Shown piece by piece: positions 25,648 to 37,501 of a DNA stretch of 64,000 bases. Below the pieces are notes generated by a model. The model had not been told where the DNA came from. It searched no databases and saw only the letters and a program-made list of their open reading frames with translations. The first letter of the stretch is position 1. The number at the start of each line of letters is the position of its first letter. The translations under genes and the position numbers were made by a program. The DNA lies in assembly GCF_900496995.4 (NCBI RefSeq), contig NC_044010.1, forward strand, positions 7,068,001 through 7,132,000, given 5' to 3'. This DNA is from Aquila chrysaetos chrysaetos (Eukaryota; Chordata; Aves; Accipitriformes; Accipitridae).

Positions 25648-27144
25648 GCTGACACAAGTCTGTAGCAAAGCCAAGTAGATGGATTTTTGAGATTGGCAGC
25701 AAAAATGCCCAGAGTCTAAAAAAGATTTTAAAATGAGAATTTGGTGAATATACAATTGGGTCTTGAACTAAGAGAGCAGTGAAATAAAAAGAACAGATTA
25801 GACTGTGATGTCCAGGTTGGGGAAATGAGATCTCCCTTTCCCATGGTAACAGAGCAATTGAGTAGACCACAGTGTATATGAAAGGCAACAGCTTAAAAAC
25901 TACTAAAATGAAATTATTTCCTCACACCTTTACTGCTTTTGTCCCTCTGCAGAGCCAGGTTTGGTGAATCTTTGGACCTAGTTAGATTCCTGTTGAAGGC
26001 GTTAAGAACATAAAGGCATTTTTTAGTACAACTTCTTTACTTACAGAGGTCCTGTTTAACTGGTGAGAGGAATAGTGAAAATTACTAGTATGTTTCTTCC
26101 AATAGAAATATCTTCTTAATGCCTCACTTATTCACCACAAGTACATAGCTCTCTTTTGCTTTCCATCTCTGTTTAACATATCTGTTCATTACACCGTTTC
26201 CTCAGCTGCAGCAGCACCAGGTTTTTTCCCAGCACTGGGAAACTGAATAGGATAAATTCCTTATCTTTACGTCCACTTTTCTTCAGTGATTGACCTGTCT
26301 GAATTACAGCTAAGCTGGTACCAGACAAAACCTTGGGTCGTGATACAGAATTGTTCAGCTGGCATATTTTGACAAAAAGCATGCAATCTCTATATATTCC
26401 ATTGGTTCTAGTTCACAACCTTTTTCACTTTCTCTCCCACCAGTGACAACAAGAATTACCACTTTATCTTCCCAGACTTGATAATCTTATCCACCCTCCA
26501 GGAAGACACTGTCATCCAAAGTCATCCAAAGAGTAAAAAGAGAACTGCGAGAAATATGTATTAACTTCTATAGAATGCAAAGCATAAAACTGCCTAACAT
26601 CGCTTTAGCTCACTGACATTATTTATCACCAACCGGGGCCAATATTTTTTCATGGAGTGTTTGGAAAGGAGTTGTCATTCATAAGATTAGTCACTGTAAG
26701 CTACAGAGGGACTCTAGACGATAAGCTGTAGTGATGGAATTATACTGGTTTATCCTGTTTTATCCCAACAGGCTGATAAAAGAAAGTTCATCAAATAGTC
26801 TAGTTCTCAGTCTGGTGCTTGCTTCCCAGTCAGCAGTCTTCATTTCCAGATTTTCACAAGAGGAACCTTCTTCAGATGAAGTATAATGTCCCTAATGTTT
26901 GAGAGCCACTAGCTTGCTACGGTTAGAAGTTAGAACAGAGGGTGACCACACTGTGAACTAATGTGTGAGCTGCACAGGGTACTGCTTTAGCAACACAGAA
27001 TGGAGGAGTTAGATCAGCTCAGGCTACAGAGCAGGCATGTGGCAGATGAGCCTGCTAGAATTAAAATATGTCAGTCTACTATACAGGCATGGGTAGGACT
27101 CAAGGCAGACCAAATTAATGCTGAAGTGAAGGTGCCACACTAGC

Positions 27145-27240
27145 AATTGCCCCTTTTCTTCATCTGTAAAAAGGATAGGACTAACATCAGTACTTTGCAG
27201 TGGGGTTACCAGAATTAATGCCTTAATGTTCATAAGTGCT
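27145..27240 (+). mobile_element. MIR/CORE-SINE-like relic
   Basis: CCCTTTTCTTCATCTGTAAA, then GGATAGGACTAACA and GAATTAATGCCTTAATG, match in order the MIR 3' half (tttcctcatctgtaaaatgggg, aataatag, ggattaaatgag). Confidence 0.55.
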
Positions 27241-27409
27241 CAGCTGCTGCAGAGATTATGTCTGTTCTGTAGCTAAATAATAGCACACAGTTAAGTGCCC
27301 TATGGACTGACTAGCTAGCCAGTGCCAGATGCTGGAGGGGACAAGAGATTGGTGCTAGACAAGGAGGGGTTTTTTTCTTGCATAGTAATTTCTTTAGCTC
27401 GATCACTTT

Positions 27410-27520
27410 CTTAGTCATGTCAGGCAAGTTTAGCCTAGTGATATATTTGGAGTTGAAAGGCTGTGGCTTTTGTCTCCATTGTCTCAGTTTTGGCACACAG
27501 GGATAATGAATTTCACTAAC
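27410..27520 (+). mobile_element. Second MIR-like relic close to the first
   Basis: TCATGTCAGGCAAGTTTAGCC, later TCTCCATTGTCTCAGTTTTG and CACACAGGGATAATGAATTT, follow the MIR order (gggcaagttacttaacc, ctcagtttcc, atggggataatga). Confidence 0.4.
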
Positions 27521-30479
27521 CGACAGTACATGTATTCATTGGCATTGTCTGCCGTTGACCATGGGAGTCAACCTGATTTCTTTATGCTCCTTTTTTGGAA
27601 ACTTTCAAAGAGGGAAGAGGAAAGGAAGTTGACTCTCAGTAAGCATTTTAAAGACGATTCCCTCCCCTGCCTGCCCCAAATAAACAGCAGAAAAATTATA
27701 CTTTGCCTAAGTCCTCAAACAGCTTTGATTTTGCTCAGATGTTATGAAGGAACTTCATCATAACAGAAGTAGAATTAGTTTACATTATTTCCTTTCTTCC
27801 AAGGCATTGAAAATATTAACACTGGCTCTGCCTGAGTAGCGTTTAATGTCAGTATCTCGTCATTTGAGCCAAGTGCAATGCTGACTTTAAAAGCAGGCTA
27901 CAGTCTAAAAAGTGGCTTCGCGAAAGTGATATTGTGGTGCTTTATGTTCGCTCTTGTTTATCCCTCACAGAAAAGGTAAGGATAGAGGCGATTTATTCTT
28001 AATTTTTTAGCTGCCAGTGTTCTGGTATTAAAAATACTGGAAATTCTACCAGAAATAAACTAGTAGAGATCAGCTGACAGCCTGACAAAGGCAGCAAACA
28101 AGTGATAACTCATCTTCCTGTAGCAGGAGTGGCTGGATGTCACTAAAAGAAGAAAAACTTCTCAGTACCTCAGTTTTCTCTTCATCATATCAAAATCTGC
28201 AAATACACAAACCAAAACCTTAAATTCTGTCAGTGCCACCTTCCCCAGTTAACTGACGTTTAAAAGGATACCTTTTAATCAGCTTTAGAATTGCTGCCTT
28301 TCACTTTTACTCATCATCTTTTTTTTGACAGAGGAAGTCAGGACAAGCAGCCTTCATTCTGTGTGCTGTTTGTTACTTCACATAAAGTACCTTCATACCC
28401 ATGTTAGGGTTTTATTTGACTCCGTAGTTTTATGAAGAAAAAGAGAACATGCGAGGCTTCGGATGAAAGGATTGCACACTCAGCACTAAACAAAGAAGGA
28501 ATTAAAAGATACAAGGCCTTTTTTCTTTTTACCACCACCACACACCCCTCTCCAGTAGAAAGCACATCAGGCACAAACAGCCTCAGTATAAGAAGGTTCA
28601 GGTAGAGGCTTTTATTTCATTAGTTGTGAAGATGAGGACTACTTGCAAGTATTTGAAGATGGGCTGATCACCCTCAAAGATCATGGCCATTGCTTCCTTC
28701 TGCTGGGTAAAGTAGCAAAGAAAAAGGAATTTAATCTGGAATGAAAATATTTGGTGGGGATGCTTCCTGAAACAACTTATTTACCTAAAAGAGCACTGTT
28801 AAATATTTTTAAGCTAGCACCAGCTAATTAAACAATTAAAGGTTGCAGAACTTGCCCTGAATATAGGGTCAGGTGTTGAAAGACTCTTTTGTAAATGAGG
28901 TAAACTGCTGTGGCTAGACAGAAAGCAAACTACACACATGATCACAAGCCCTCAAAAACCAGTCCCACGTAAAGGACTTTTAGAAAAGCAAAAAAAACCC
29001 CCCAAAACAGGGAGCCGTTCAGTTTTCAAATCAGCTGGGAACAAATTTTCTTGCTTTTGAACGCTTTTTTTCCTGCCAATAGCAACAAGATGAAAACGAA
29101 AGGGCTTTTTAAAACAGTTATTTCAGATTTGCATAGTGCAGACCCACCATCCTAGGTGAGATCAAAAACATGACTCCACATGATACTTCCTCCTCAAAGT
29201 GGCTGGAAAACAGAATGAGAAAACCCAAGACCAAATTACACAACTTGACAAAGACAACTGCAATCTTTTAAAATGGAAACAGCCCATTGTCACTCCATTT
29301 GGATGCAAGAGAGAAGAGAAAAAGAAGCCAACAACAACCTGAACTCCTAAATGAGCGAGTCCAATTATCTGTGCCTTAGCTCTCTGCTTAAACTGAGGGC
29401 CTTGGAGGCAGATGACAGGAAATGTTCAACAAATACAAGCGCTGGGCTGGGATAACTGGGCACTCTGCTGGACAGAATGGAAAAGCAAAACAAAGCAGCT
29501 GTATTGAAAGGACTCACCTGTACACACGGGTGACAACTACAGATGCCTTAGCACGCCATGGTAGGAGGAATTAAGACTATATAGGAAGTGATCTTCTTGT
29601 CCCATGAACAACTTCAAAGTATTTCCAATCTGAATAAACTGTCAAAGGACCAAACACTACTCATGCACCATAATTATTATTAAAACATTTTCTATCTGAT
29701 TCACCAAAACATTTCATTTTGATACCCTTTATGTACTTTAATGAGATGTTGAGAGTGCAGTTTTTAAAAAAATGGCATCTTGCTTACCTTTTCAAAGACA
29801 AGTCATTTTGCGTTTGAAAAATAATGTATTTTTAGCTTTGAAAATTGCACTTTGATGCAATTTTTCCTGTAATGTGAGTCAGGAACATGTGAAAGTGACC
29901 CTTTCCAAGTTCTTACAAGAACTTAGGGGTTTTCCAGCAAACCAAAACATTTAAACCAGGCCTGCTCTGGAGAGGATGCAGTTCCCTCTCATCACTGTCA
30001 TCCATACCACCCCTTTTAACAAGACCATCCTCAGAGAAGAGGATATTCTCCTTTCTATTTATGCAAGATCCTACTGAAATAAAGGGTTCTAGTACCAGCT
30101 GTTTCTAAAGCAGTACAGCCCTGCCTACCTCTGATTTGCTTATCTAAGCATGTCCTATGCTTTCTAGGACCATAACTAAGCCCCAGTAGGGTAGGCACAG
30201 GCTTTCCTCCTGTGCAGCTCACTGAACAGAGTTCTTTCTGCAGGACCTTTTGTGCTAGACCTTGAAATCCTGTCCACTCTGCCCAAATGCTAATAATCCC
30301 ATGGTGTTTTCCAGAGTTATTGGGGTTGTCCTTAAACAAAATCTTCATTTTCCCTTTTTAGGCAGAAAGCCCAGAGCTAATTGGATGCATTCTCTCTCTT
30401 CTTCAGTGACTAAATGTAATGCTGATGTGTGCATATAATGTGGGAATCACGTTAATCATTTCAAAGCCAAGAGTGCTGG

Positions 30480-30800
30480 TTGTGATGACCTAGTCTGATC
30501 TGCAGTGTAACACCAGGCATAGATTGTCTGCCAGTGATTCCTGCCTCAAGCCCATGATTTTGCACCTCAGTTCCCATCTGTATAAACCGAGTTGCAGCTT
30601 CCAGACACAGGGTTTGTTATGCCTCTCCCTGCTGCATAAAAGAGTTCTTTGTTCCCAGAAACCTTCTACCACACTAAAGTCTTGTGGGCTCTGACCAAGC
30701 CACCTCTTCACCTTCTCTTTGCTAAAATGAATAGATTAAGCCTCTTATATCTCTACGCCCAAGGTAAGGTTTCCAGGCTTTGAATTATTCTATAAAAAGA
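30480..30800 (-). mobile_element. Ancient CR1 LINE fragment
   Basis: In reverse-complement orientation, the segment carries characteristic sauropsid CR1 landmarks in order: GATGACCTAGTCTGATCTGC, CCAGTGATTCCTGC, GTTATGCCTCTCCCTGC, CTGACCAAGCCACCTCTTCA, CCTTCTCTTTGCTAAAATGA and ATAGATTAAGCCTC. It is part of the region near the end of the reverse transcriptase ORF and 3' end, and is heavily mutated. It may extend to about 30,900. Confidence 0.7.
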
Positions 30801-32409
30801 CCACATAGACCTACGCTTTTGGTATCTCACAAAAATCTTGAAGATATGAGACTCCTGCAGTACGGGCTTTTCAAAGGGAACACAGTTAATCATTCAGAAG
30901 TTAGTCATTTCAGCCCTCCAGACGGATCCACAGCCTTTGCTTTGTCTCTGAGCGTGTGTTATGTTTATAGTTCTGTCATCACCTGATATTTCTCAGTGTA
31001 TCCAATAGAACATCCCTGTGCACAAAGTAAGTTTTAAATGGATCTTAGCAGCTGCACATAAGCAGGGCTGTGACTCCATATTCAGAGCGAGGGCTCAGAA
31101 ACTTCATACACACTCATAACAAACACAGGGCTTAAACCAAAAGTGGTAATCAGTAAGAAAGATTTAAGCAATTAGGTGGGGTATCACATGCCATCTTGGC
31201 TGCTCTGGTTTCGACTTAGACTTTTAGTTTGGTGTGTTATTGCTGACTTGGTCCTTTAAAAAGCAAACTTCGCTGAAAAAGCTGCTCCCAGTACTTCCCG
31301 TTACCCTGCTTGACCTGCCATACTTGCATGCACGTCAAATGCCAGCTCACGAAATGTGCTGTTCCTGTAATTACTAGCAAAAACACATCTAATCCATGTC
31401 AAACTAGCCCTAATTTTCATGGCAGGATTCCCAGGTTTTGCAGCGATCTGATGTGACAGAGAGATCTCAAATAGTTCACAAATATCAAAAAAGTACTAAT
31501 GTTGTCAATGGATTCATCAGGAAGTTAACAAATAATGAAGAATCCCCTTTGCTCTAGTATCTTAGTATCTATCTTGGATAGATATATACAGATATATGCA
31601 CACACAACTCCAGTTTTCAAAATCCTTGCACATAATTACATTGTAAAAGTCACTGATTTTAAGAGAATAAGTGAGATTTGGAAAGTTTAACAGAGATGCT
31701 TAAGTGCCGTGCAAGTCCTTTAAGACCTCTAAGATATCAAGCAATCCATAAGAGATGCATGGTATCACAGGGAAACCATCATCAAAACTGTTATCTAAAT
31801 TGCTCTAATCAAGCTAATGTGAACTGAAAGCTCACTTTAGAGAATAAATTCCAAGTGTTTGCTTTTCAATATTTTTTCAGGTTTTTTTTGTTTGCCAATT
31901 TCAATCATGGTTTCCAATTTTTTTTATAAATGAAAAGGTTATTTGTCCAAACCCCTTTTGCAATATGCAGCTGCTTTTACCTGTTTATATTTACCATTTT
32001 TGTATTTTTAAAAACTGGGAGCAGGAGGGGGAGGGAAGAGCTTAGCTTAGCAAATAGAGCAAGCAAAACAGTATCAAAATTTTTCACTAAAAACTGTTTT
32101 TCAAACCCAACGTGTTGAACAAAATATATTTGTAAAAAATACTGCTCTTTTTTCATTTCATCATTGAAAATCCATCAGGTATATATACAGCAAGTCATAC
32201 ATTTTTAAGCTGTTAGTTTGGGCTATCTGCAGACTCCAAAAATGTTTTAAGGTTATTTTCACAGACAGTAAGACTAGACACGTCGCTTTTTCTTTTCTAT
32301 AAATGCTGGGACTCTCAATCCCCATTCAGCAATAATAGATGGTCTAAATTTTTGACATACATTTGGCACTACTAATATTTACTCTAAGCGTAACATTACT
32401 TTTCTTGCA

Positions 32410-32490
32410 AAAGTCTGAGACACACAATCCATTGCCTGACTCCATACTGAGTGTGAGGTAATGCCTCTATCCACTGGTCAAGAAGAAACC
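32410..32490 (-). mobile_element. Possible MIR/L2-like tail relic
   Basis: CCTGACTCCATACTGAGTG and AATGCCTCTATCCACTGGTC resemble the reverse complement of the MIR 5' end (ctgactcc, then gtgctcttaaccactag). This is a short and weak match. Confidence 0.25.
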
Positions 32491-33824
32491 TAGGAACCAG
32501 AGAGCTGCTTTTTCAGCAGAGTTGAGTCGGTGTTTTCATTTTTAACATGCTTTGCACTAAACATCACTAAAGCCCTTTCACTAATTCTGATCTTGTGATT
32601 TCTGCCATTGACAAGTAGAAGCAGAACCCAGCAGAGCAAAGTGATGTAGCATTAGGGTATTGTTTCAAAAGCAACATCTAAATGTGACAGCTGCTCCATT
32701 GTCTGGCTCTTTAAACCCAGCCTAGGATTTTCCTTATGGGACAGTGCTCCAGCAAAATAAATAAACGGGCTGTAGTCTAAACTCCAAAGCCCTCTATAAG
32801 ATGTTATTGTGTTCCAGGCTCAGCAATAATAGGAGAGACATCACATTACAGCAGATGTACACTTCTGCACTTTTGGAAAGATCAAAGCTTGCCTTGTCTG
32901 CAATAACTTTGGATAGGTGCAAGATGGCTTGAGCCAGCATGGTCTAAAACCCAGAAGGGGAAAAATGTCATCAACATCCTATGGGCTAATTTAAATCCAA
33001 ATTTCTTTTTATTGCCTCACCAACTGAAAAATGTGAAAACCAGCATAGTTGCATGGCAGCTGATAAGTACCGCAATGGTGGGGCAAACTGCAAGTGGAGG
33101 AGGAAGCGCCATAGAAGGGCTTATACCTCTAGGGGACTCTGGAAAACAGAGAGAGCAAAGAGGCCATACATTCAGGCCAAAATGTTTTAAAAAGGGCTTC
33201 ATTACCAGAAGGCATGTTCCCCACATTTTCTACACATCAGCCTCAAACCCACACACTCCACCAAATCTTGACCATTGTTCTTACAAAATGGCACAACTCA
33301 GGCAGGGGCAGTTCAAGCCAAGTGGAGCAGCCATCACCAAGTGCCAGATACTCCCCTGTGGAAATCTGTGTAGGTCACTGGTCCCACCTCTCCCTTACCT
33401 CCAAACAATGCCTGCATACATTGAGGCAGGGAGCCTGACGTTTCCCTCATCATCTTTGCATCTTCTGCCACTAGCTCTGACAGAAGTTGAGTGAGATGAA
33501 GGCTTATGCTAACTTTATCCTATCCTGGGGATGAAGTCCAGATCGTGCCTGGAGATCTTTCCCCCCCTGTCCCTTACAGCAGGGAGGGCTGTGTGGCAGC
33601 TGGCAGTCAGGAGCAGAGCTGAGCTGCTGCGTTTGTCCACAACGTCCCAGGCATGGCACAACATGGTTGTAACAGGCTGGACCCGCCACTGGAGCACGCA
33701 CTGGCTCAGTCTCAGTGCCCTTTAAAATGTCATAATTCAACCTTCAGAAACAACCCTTCTGAACAGCCTCAGCTTGAGGATATTGGCTTTTGGACACGGA
33801 GGCGTTTCAAGAGCTCAGCACACA

Positions 33825-33835
33825 CCCCCCCCCCC
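33825..33835. repeat. Poly-C run, 11 bases
   Basis: Eleven C residues follow CACA. Confidence 0.9.
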
Positions 33836-34199
33836 AGCCAGACATCACTCCCCTGAAGGGATAGTCCCAGTGCTCCCACAAGAGCTGCAGCCCCAGGACG
33901 GTCAATGCCCAGGACACTGGGAGGGTGACAGACCCAGGCTAAGGAGTGGGGGGCTGCCAGGGGGGCTGTGGGCTGACTGCCTGGCTGCGGGCAGGGAGCA
34001 AGGAGGTCCTGGAGGGGGCTCCTGAGGGCTGCCAGCTTCCCCGCTGGAAACGTTGGCTGCATTTTCTGCTGTGCTGCATAATGATGTGTGGGCCGTGAAT
34101 CTGGATGTTAATGCAGGAGCAGCGTGTGCCCTCATACAGACAGAGGAGGGACTCAGCCTTTTCTTCCTCATTAGGAACAGTAACGCCTCTGGAAAGTCA

Positions 34200-34300
34200 A
34201 GCACAGGATGACTGTGGCTTGCTCAAAGACACCGAGTAGTTAAGCAGGACACATGATATAACCCTCACTTCTGCTCCTTTTGCCTACAGTCTGTTTCATT
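34200..34300 (-). mobile_element. Possible MIR-like relic
   Basis: GGCTTGCTCAAAGACACCGAG, then AGCAGGACACATGATATAAC and TGCTCCTTTTGCC, resemble the reversed MIR order (gacttgcccaaggtcac, then agc, then ctgactcc). Assignment is by eye. Confidence 0.35.
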
Positions 34301-35229
34301 CAGGGTCAGGGGCTGATCTCACACAGTCTTACAGAGTGCTGGTCCTGCCTCATTGGGCAGCTAACGTAGGTTAGCTGACGCATGAGGTCTGGTTGCATCA
34401 TATGTCTTCAGTCGATTCCTTTCAAAAGAGACTAGTTACACTAGTTCAAAGATGCAAAAATTAGTATGCGGCACAGTGTATTCTTCCAAAGTATGAGACC
34501 CTACTGCTGACCTGCTGCTCTCTGGTGAATGCTTATAAAACACCAAATGTGTTCCTTGTGCAGCATTAATCAGCCATGGCCCCTTCAACTGAAACACACT
34601 GTACCTTCCATATTACAGTCATCCTGTCATAGATTAAGGGTAATATTTCATACAGCTCAACACACCAAACATCCCAGTCTTGCTTTAACACTTAAACGCA
34701 GCCACAGACAGAACTGAGTTATTTGTGGAAGAGTGGGGGTAACTTATTATTATTATTGTCTGTACTATTTCTCTTGTAGCACCCTTTGGGGTTCCAGTGA
34801 CAGAAAAGAACCTTGCTACGCTATATACCATACAAAACCAGAGCTAAATGCTGAGCTTTGCTCCTCTACAAAAAAGCATGTTCAAATTTGATGTAGTACA
34901 GTTACAGAAACAGGACCATTTGGGTCTACAACCACGCAGTGTTTTGATCTGGCAATATGAAATGGCTCAAGAGGATGACACAGAAAAACACCTAAATGTG
35001 TAGGGGCCTGATGGGGCTGGAAATGGGAGAAGATGAAAAGACAGCTGATTGCAAGCAGCTGAAACTAGTCAAGACTAAACAGAATTTGTATTGATGGCAA
35101 TACACAAAAGTGACTGTGGAAATGCAGTGAAATTTTGGGATCCCATTTCTCTGGTTTTCACCTATCCAGCCTTCTCATGAACTTCCTAAGAGCAATAATT
35201 CTACAAGTCCCTAGACAGCCATTGCTCAA

Positions 35230-35570
35230 CTATCTTTACAGCTAGAAAGTTTTAGGGTTTTTTCTTCCTTTCTTAAAGATATAACACAAGTCATCTTTGC
35301 TGAACTTAGGCCAATTTCTTCTTGCCTTACCCCATCTTGACCTGTAGAATTAATCATTGTCCTATCTGTAACACCCTTAGAAATGTCTGAAGACTATCAT
35401 ATTTCCCACCTCTGCTCCTGCCATGTTCTCTTTTCTAGACTAAACAAAACTGATTCTCTCAGCCTTTACTCACAGTTCATGTTTTCTAAGCCTCTTGTCA
35501 CTCTTTTTGCTCCAATAGTGACTCTTTCATGTTCATCAACATCTTACTGACAGTACAGTACATCCAATAG
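35230..35570 (-). mobile_element. Ancient CR1/L3-type LINE fragment
   Basis: Landmarks in order on the reverse complement are CAATTTCTTCTTGCC, AATTAATCATTGTCC, TGTAACACCCTTAGAAATG, TGAAGACTATCATATTTCCC, CTCTTTTCTAGACTAAAC, CTCTCAGCCTTTACTC, GTTTTCTAAGCCTC and TTTTTGCTCC. This is the classic CR1/L3 3' ORF region. It is heavily diverged, with no open frame left. Confidence 0.72.
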
Positions 35571-37481
35571 AGAGGTCTGTTAGGGTGTGGAATAGACTTA
35601 CAAAGAAGGGAGAGTAATTGTACATGAATAATTAAATATCAGCAGAAGAGTAGCGGGAGTTATTCCAAACTGCCAGAGACTAAGGTGGGACCAAATATGT
35701 TGTTTCTACCTTTGGTTTCTTCTGGAGTGGAAGCAGACAGAAGAGGCTGCAGCACTGACTGTTTCATCAACTCATGCTTTCACAAAGAAGTCATTAATAA
35801 GACAGCTCTTCCCCTGTCTCTGGAAAGCAGTCAGTGCCCTGTCAGTGGAAAAGCTGAAGGAGCCTGTGGCTTATAAGCTTTAGTGGCACTAAAATGCTTT
35901 TATCTGATGCTGACGAAGAAGCAGCATGATGATATCAGATCACGGGCACACACACCCCACGTGAAGCAAGGGTATAGCAAAAAAACACGTGCAAAGGAAC
36001 ATGGTGGAAAAGCCCTTCAAGCTGGTGTCTGCTCTGCTGGCTCTGGAACAGGAGGCAGTACTGTTACATCACACAACTTTGTATCAAAACAAACAAACAA
36101 AAAACCCCTGTCCTGTGTCATGACATCTTCTAGGTCCACAGAGGATGCTCCCTGAGCAGCTTTTCAGCCTCATCTAGTGTAAGCCTGGTTTGGTTTATGT
36201 TTATTTGCAGGTGATGGGTTTGGAGGGTAGGGTGAATCAGAAAGGCTTCTTGCAGAATGGAGCCCCTGTGGCATGTTTAACAGCCAATCCAAAGCCCATC
36301 AAAAACCCTTATTGTTTTTCTGGGCTCTGAGCTGAGTTTTTTGTTTGGCAGTGTCTCACACGGTGGTGGACCCCAGCTGCAGAAGTAACCTACTCCTCTC
36401 CCTCATTTTCTCCTTCCAGAAAAATCACAGGAATGCACCCAGCTCTGCCCCATTCTGCTGTGGGAGTTCACCAGGTCCCTTGCTGGGGCCATCTATCAGC
36501 ATCAGCTTTCAGGAGCAAAGCCTGAGAACCTTTCACAGAACAAGCTGGAGAAGTGTGAGAAATTGGGGAGGGGTGGGGGTGGGACAGGGAAGGAAAGAGT
36601 GTTTTTCCTCTAAGTCCTAAAGGGAAGTTTGAGCCCACAGTTTGTTTACCATTTGATTTTATTCAATCCTTACTACGGGAAATAGGGAAGGGGAAAGCTA
36701 GGATCGTCTGGAATAGGCTTAGATCCAAACTATGCTGCTGAGAAAAGGAAAAATAGCCAGAATAGCCACATGCACAAACAGACAGCTAATTCCACCAATT
36801 CTTTACTTGACCACATCACTCCCCACCCTGTACACCTCAATTACTGCCTCATACACTTAAAACTAGGGATTACGCTGCGCTGCTTCTCCAGTACTCCCAT
36901 GGGGTCACAGCCTTATTCTCTGCTCCCCTGTTTCTTTAATCATTTACACCAATGCTAAGAGTGAGTAGAAAATCATCAGGTCAAGAGCCAGAGCTTCAGC
37001 TAATGGAAATCAGATAACCACCATCTGTGTTAGCAAGGGGCTCTCCCCTACTGCATACCACTTCATGGGATGATATGCAGGGAGAAGAGCCCAGCGATTC
37101 TTCTCTAAACCCACCTCAGTTTGTCTAGACGTACCAGCACGTCCCTTCACCTTAACTCTCAACACCTTTTTTCTCACTGACTCCTCTCTGCAGCTCCTGC
37201 CATCTCCAGCAACATTTGTAAGAGGCCTTCTGCCCCCTCAAATCTTTACCCCACAGAAGAATCCTTCTCAATGTTTCCCCTTCTGTGCATGTGCGGCAGG
37301 GGGAAGGAGGGTGTTCTTCAGGTTCTCCTCCTGCTTTGATCTCACTCTGGGAGAACTTCAGACCTATCATTTGCACATTTGCAGGGGGAAAAAGAAATTA
37401 TCTGTGCAGCAGAAGACTGCATGGTAAGCATCCTGTTGTGGTCCAGCCTCCACTGCTAACCTAGATCCCTTGTGAGAGATT

Positions 37482-37501
37482 AAAAAAAAAAAAAAAAAAA
37501 A
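37482..37501. repeat. Poly-A run, 20 bases
   Basis: There are 20 consecutive A residues followed by GGGGTGGGG. No coding or SINE body was recognised immediately upstream, so it is treated as a simple repeat and not as a retrocopy tail. Confidence 0.9.

Larger units (their letters stand above)
5431..30479. other. Long gene-poor intergenic block
   Basis: About 25 kb without a recognisable coding exon on either strand. Open frames stay under about 110 codons and show no family resemblance. Contents are degraded MIR-like relics (7.3, 11.5, 19.2, 22.4, 27.1 and 27.4 kb), a duplicated pair of segments (15.25 and 16.30 kb), a 25-base C run (8739-8763), a cluster of GAACTGGAAC-like motifs (7925-8170) and a perfect 10-bp hairpin (25625-25647). 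It is upstream of CCDC80 in that gene's orientation, so distal enhancers could lie here, but none can be named from the sequence. Confidence 0.6.

Noticed and set aside
33012..33494. 160-codon plus-strand open frame
   Set aside because: No recognisable domain, no splice or promoter context, and a composition typical of a chance frame in slightly GC-richer DNA. The listed start is also not an ATG.
37482..37501. Poly-A tail of a processed pseudogene
   Set aside because: No coding similarity or target-site duplication was recognised upstream. It is more simply a homopolymer.
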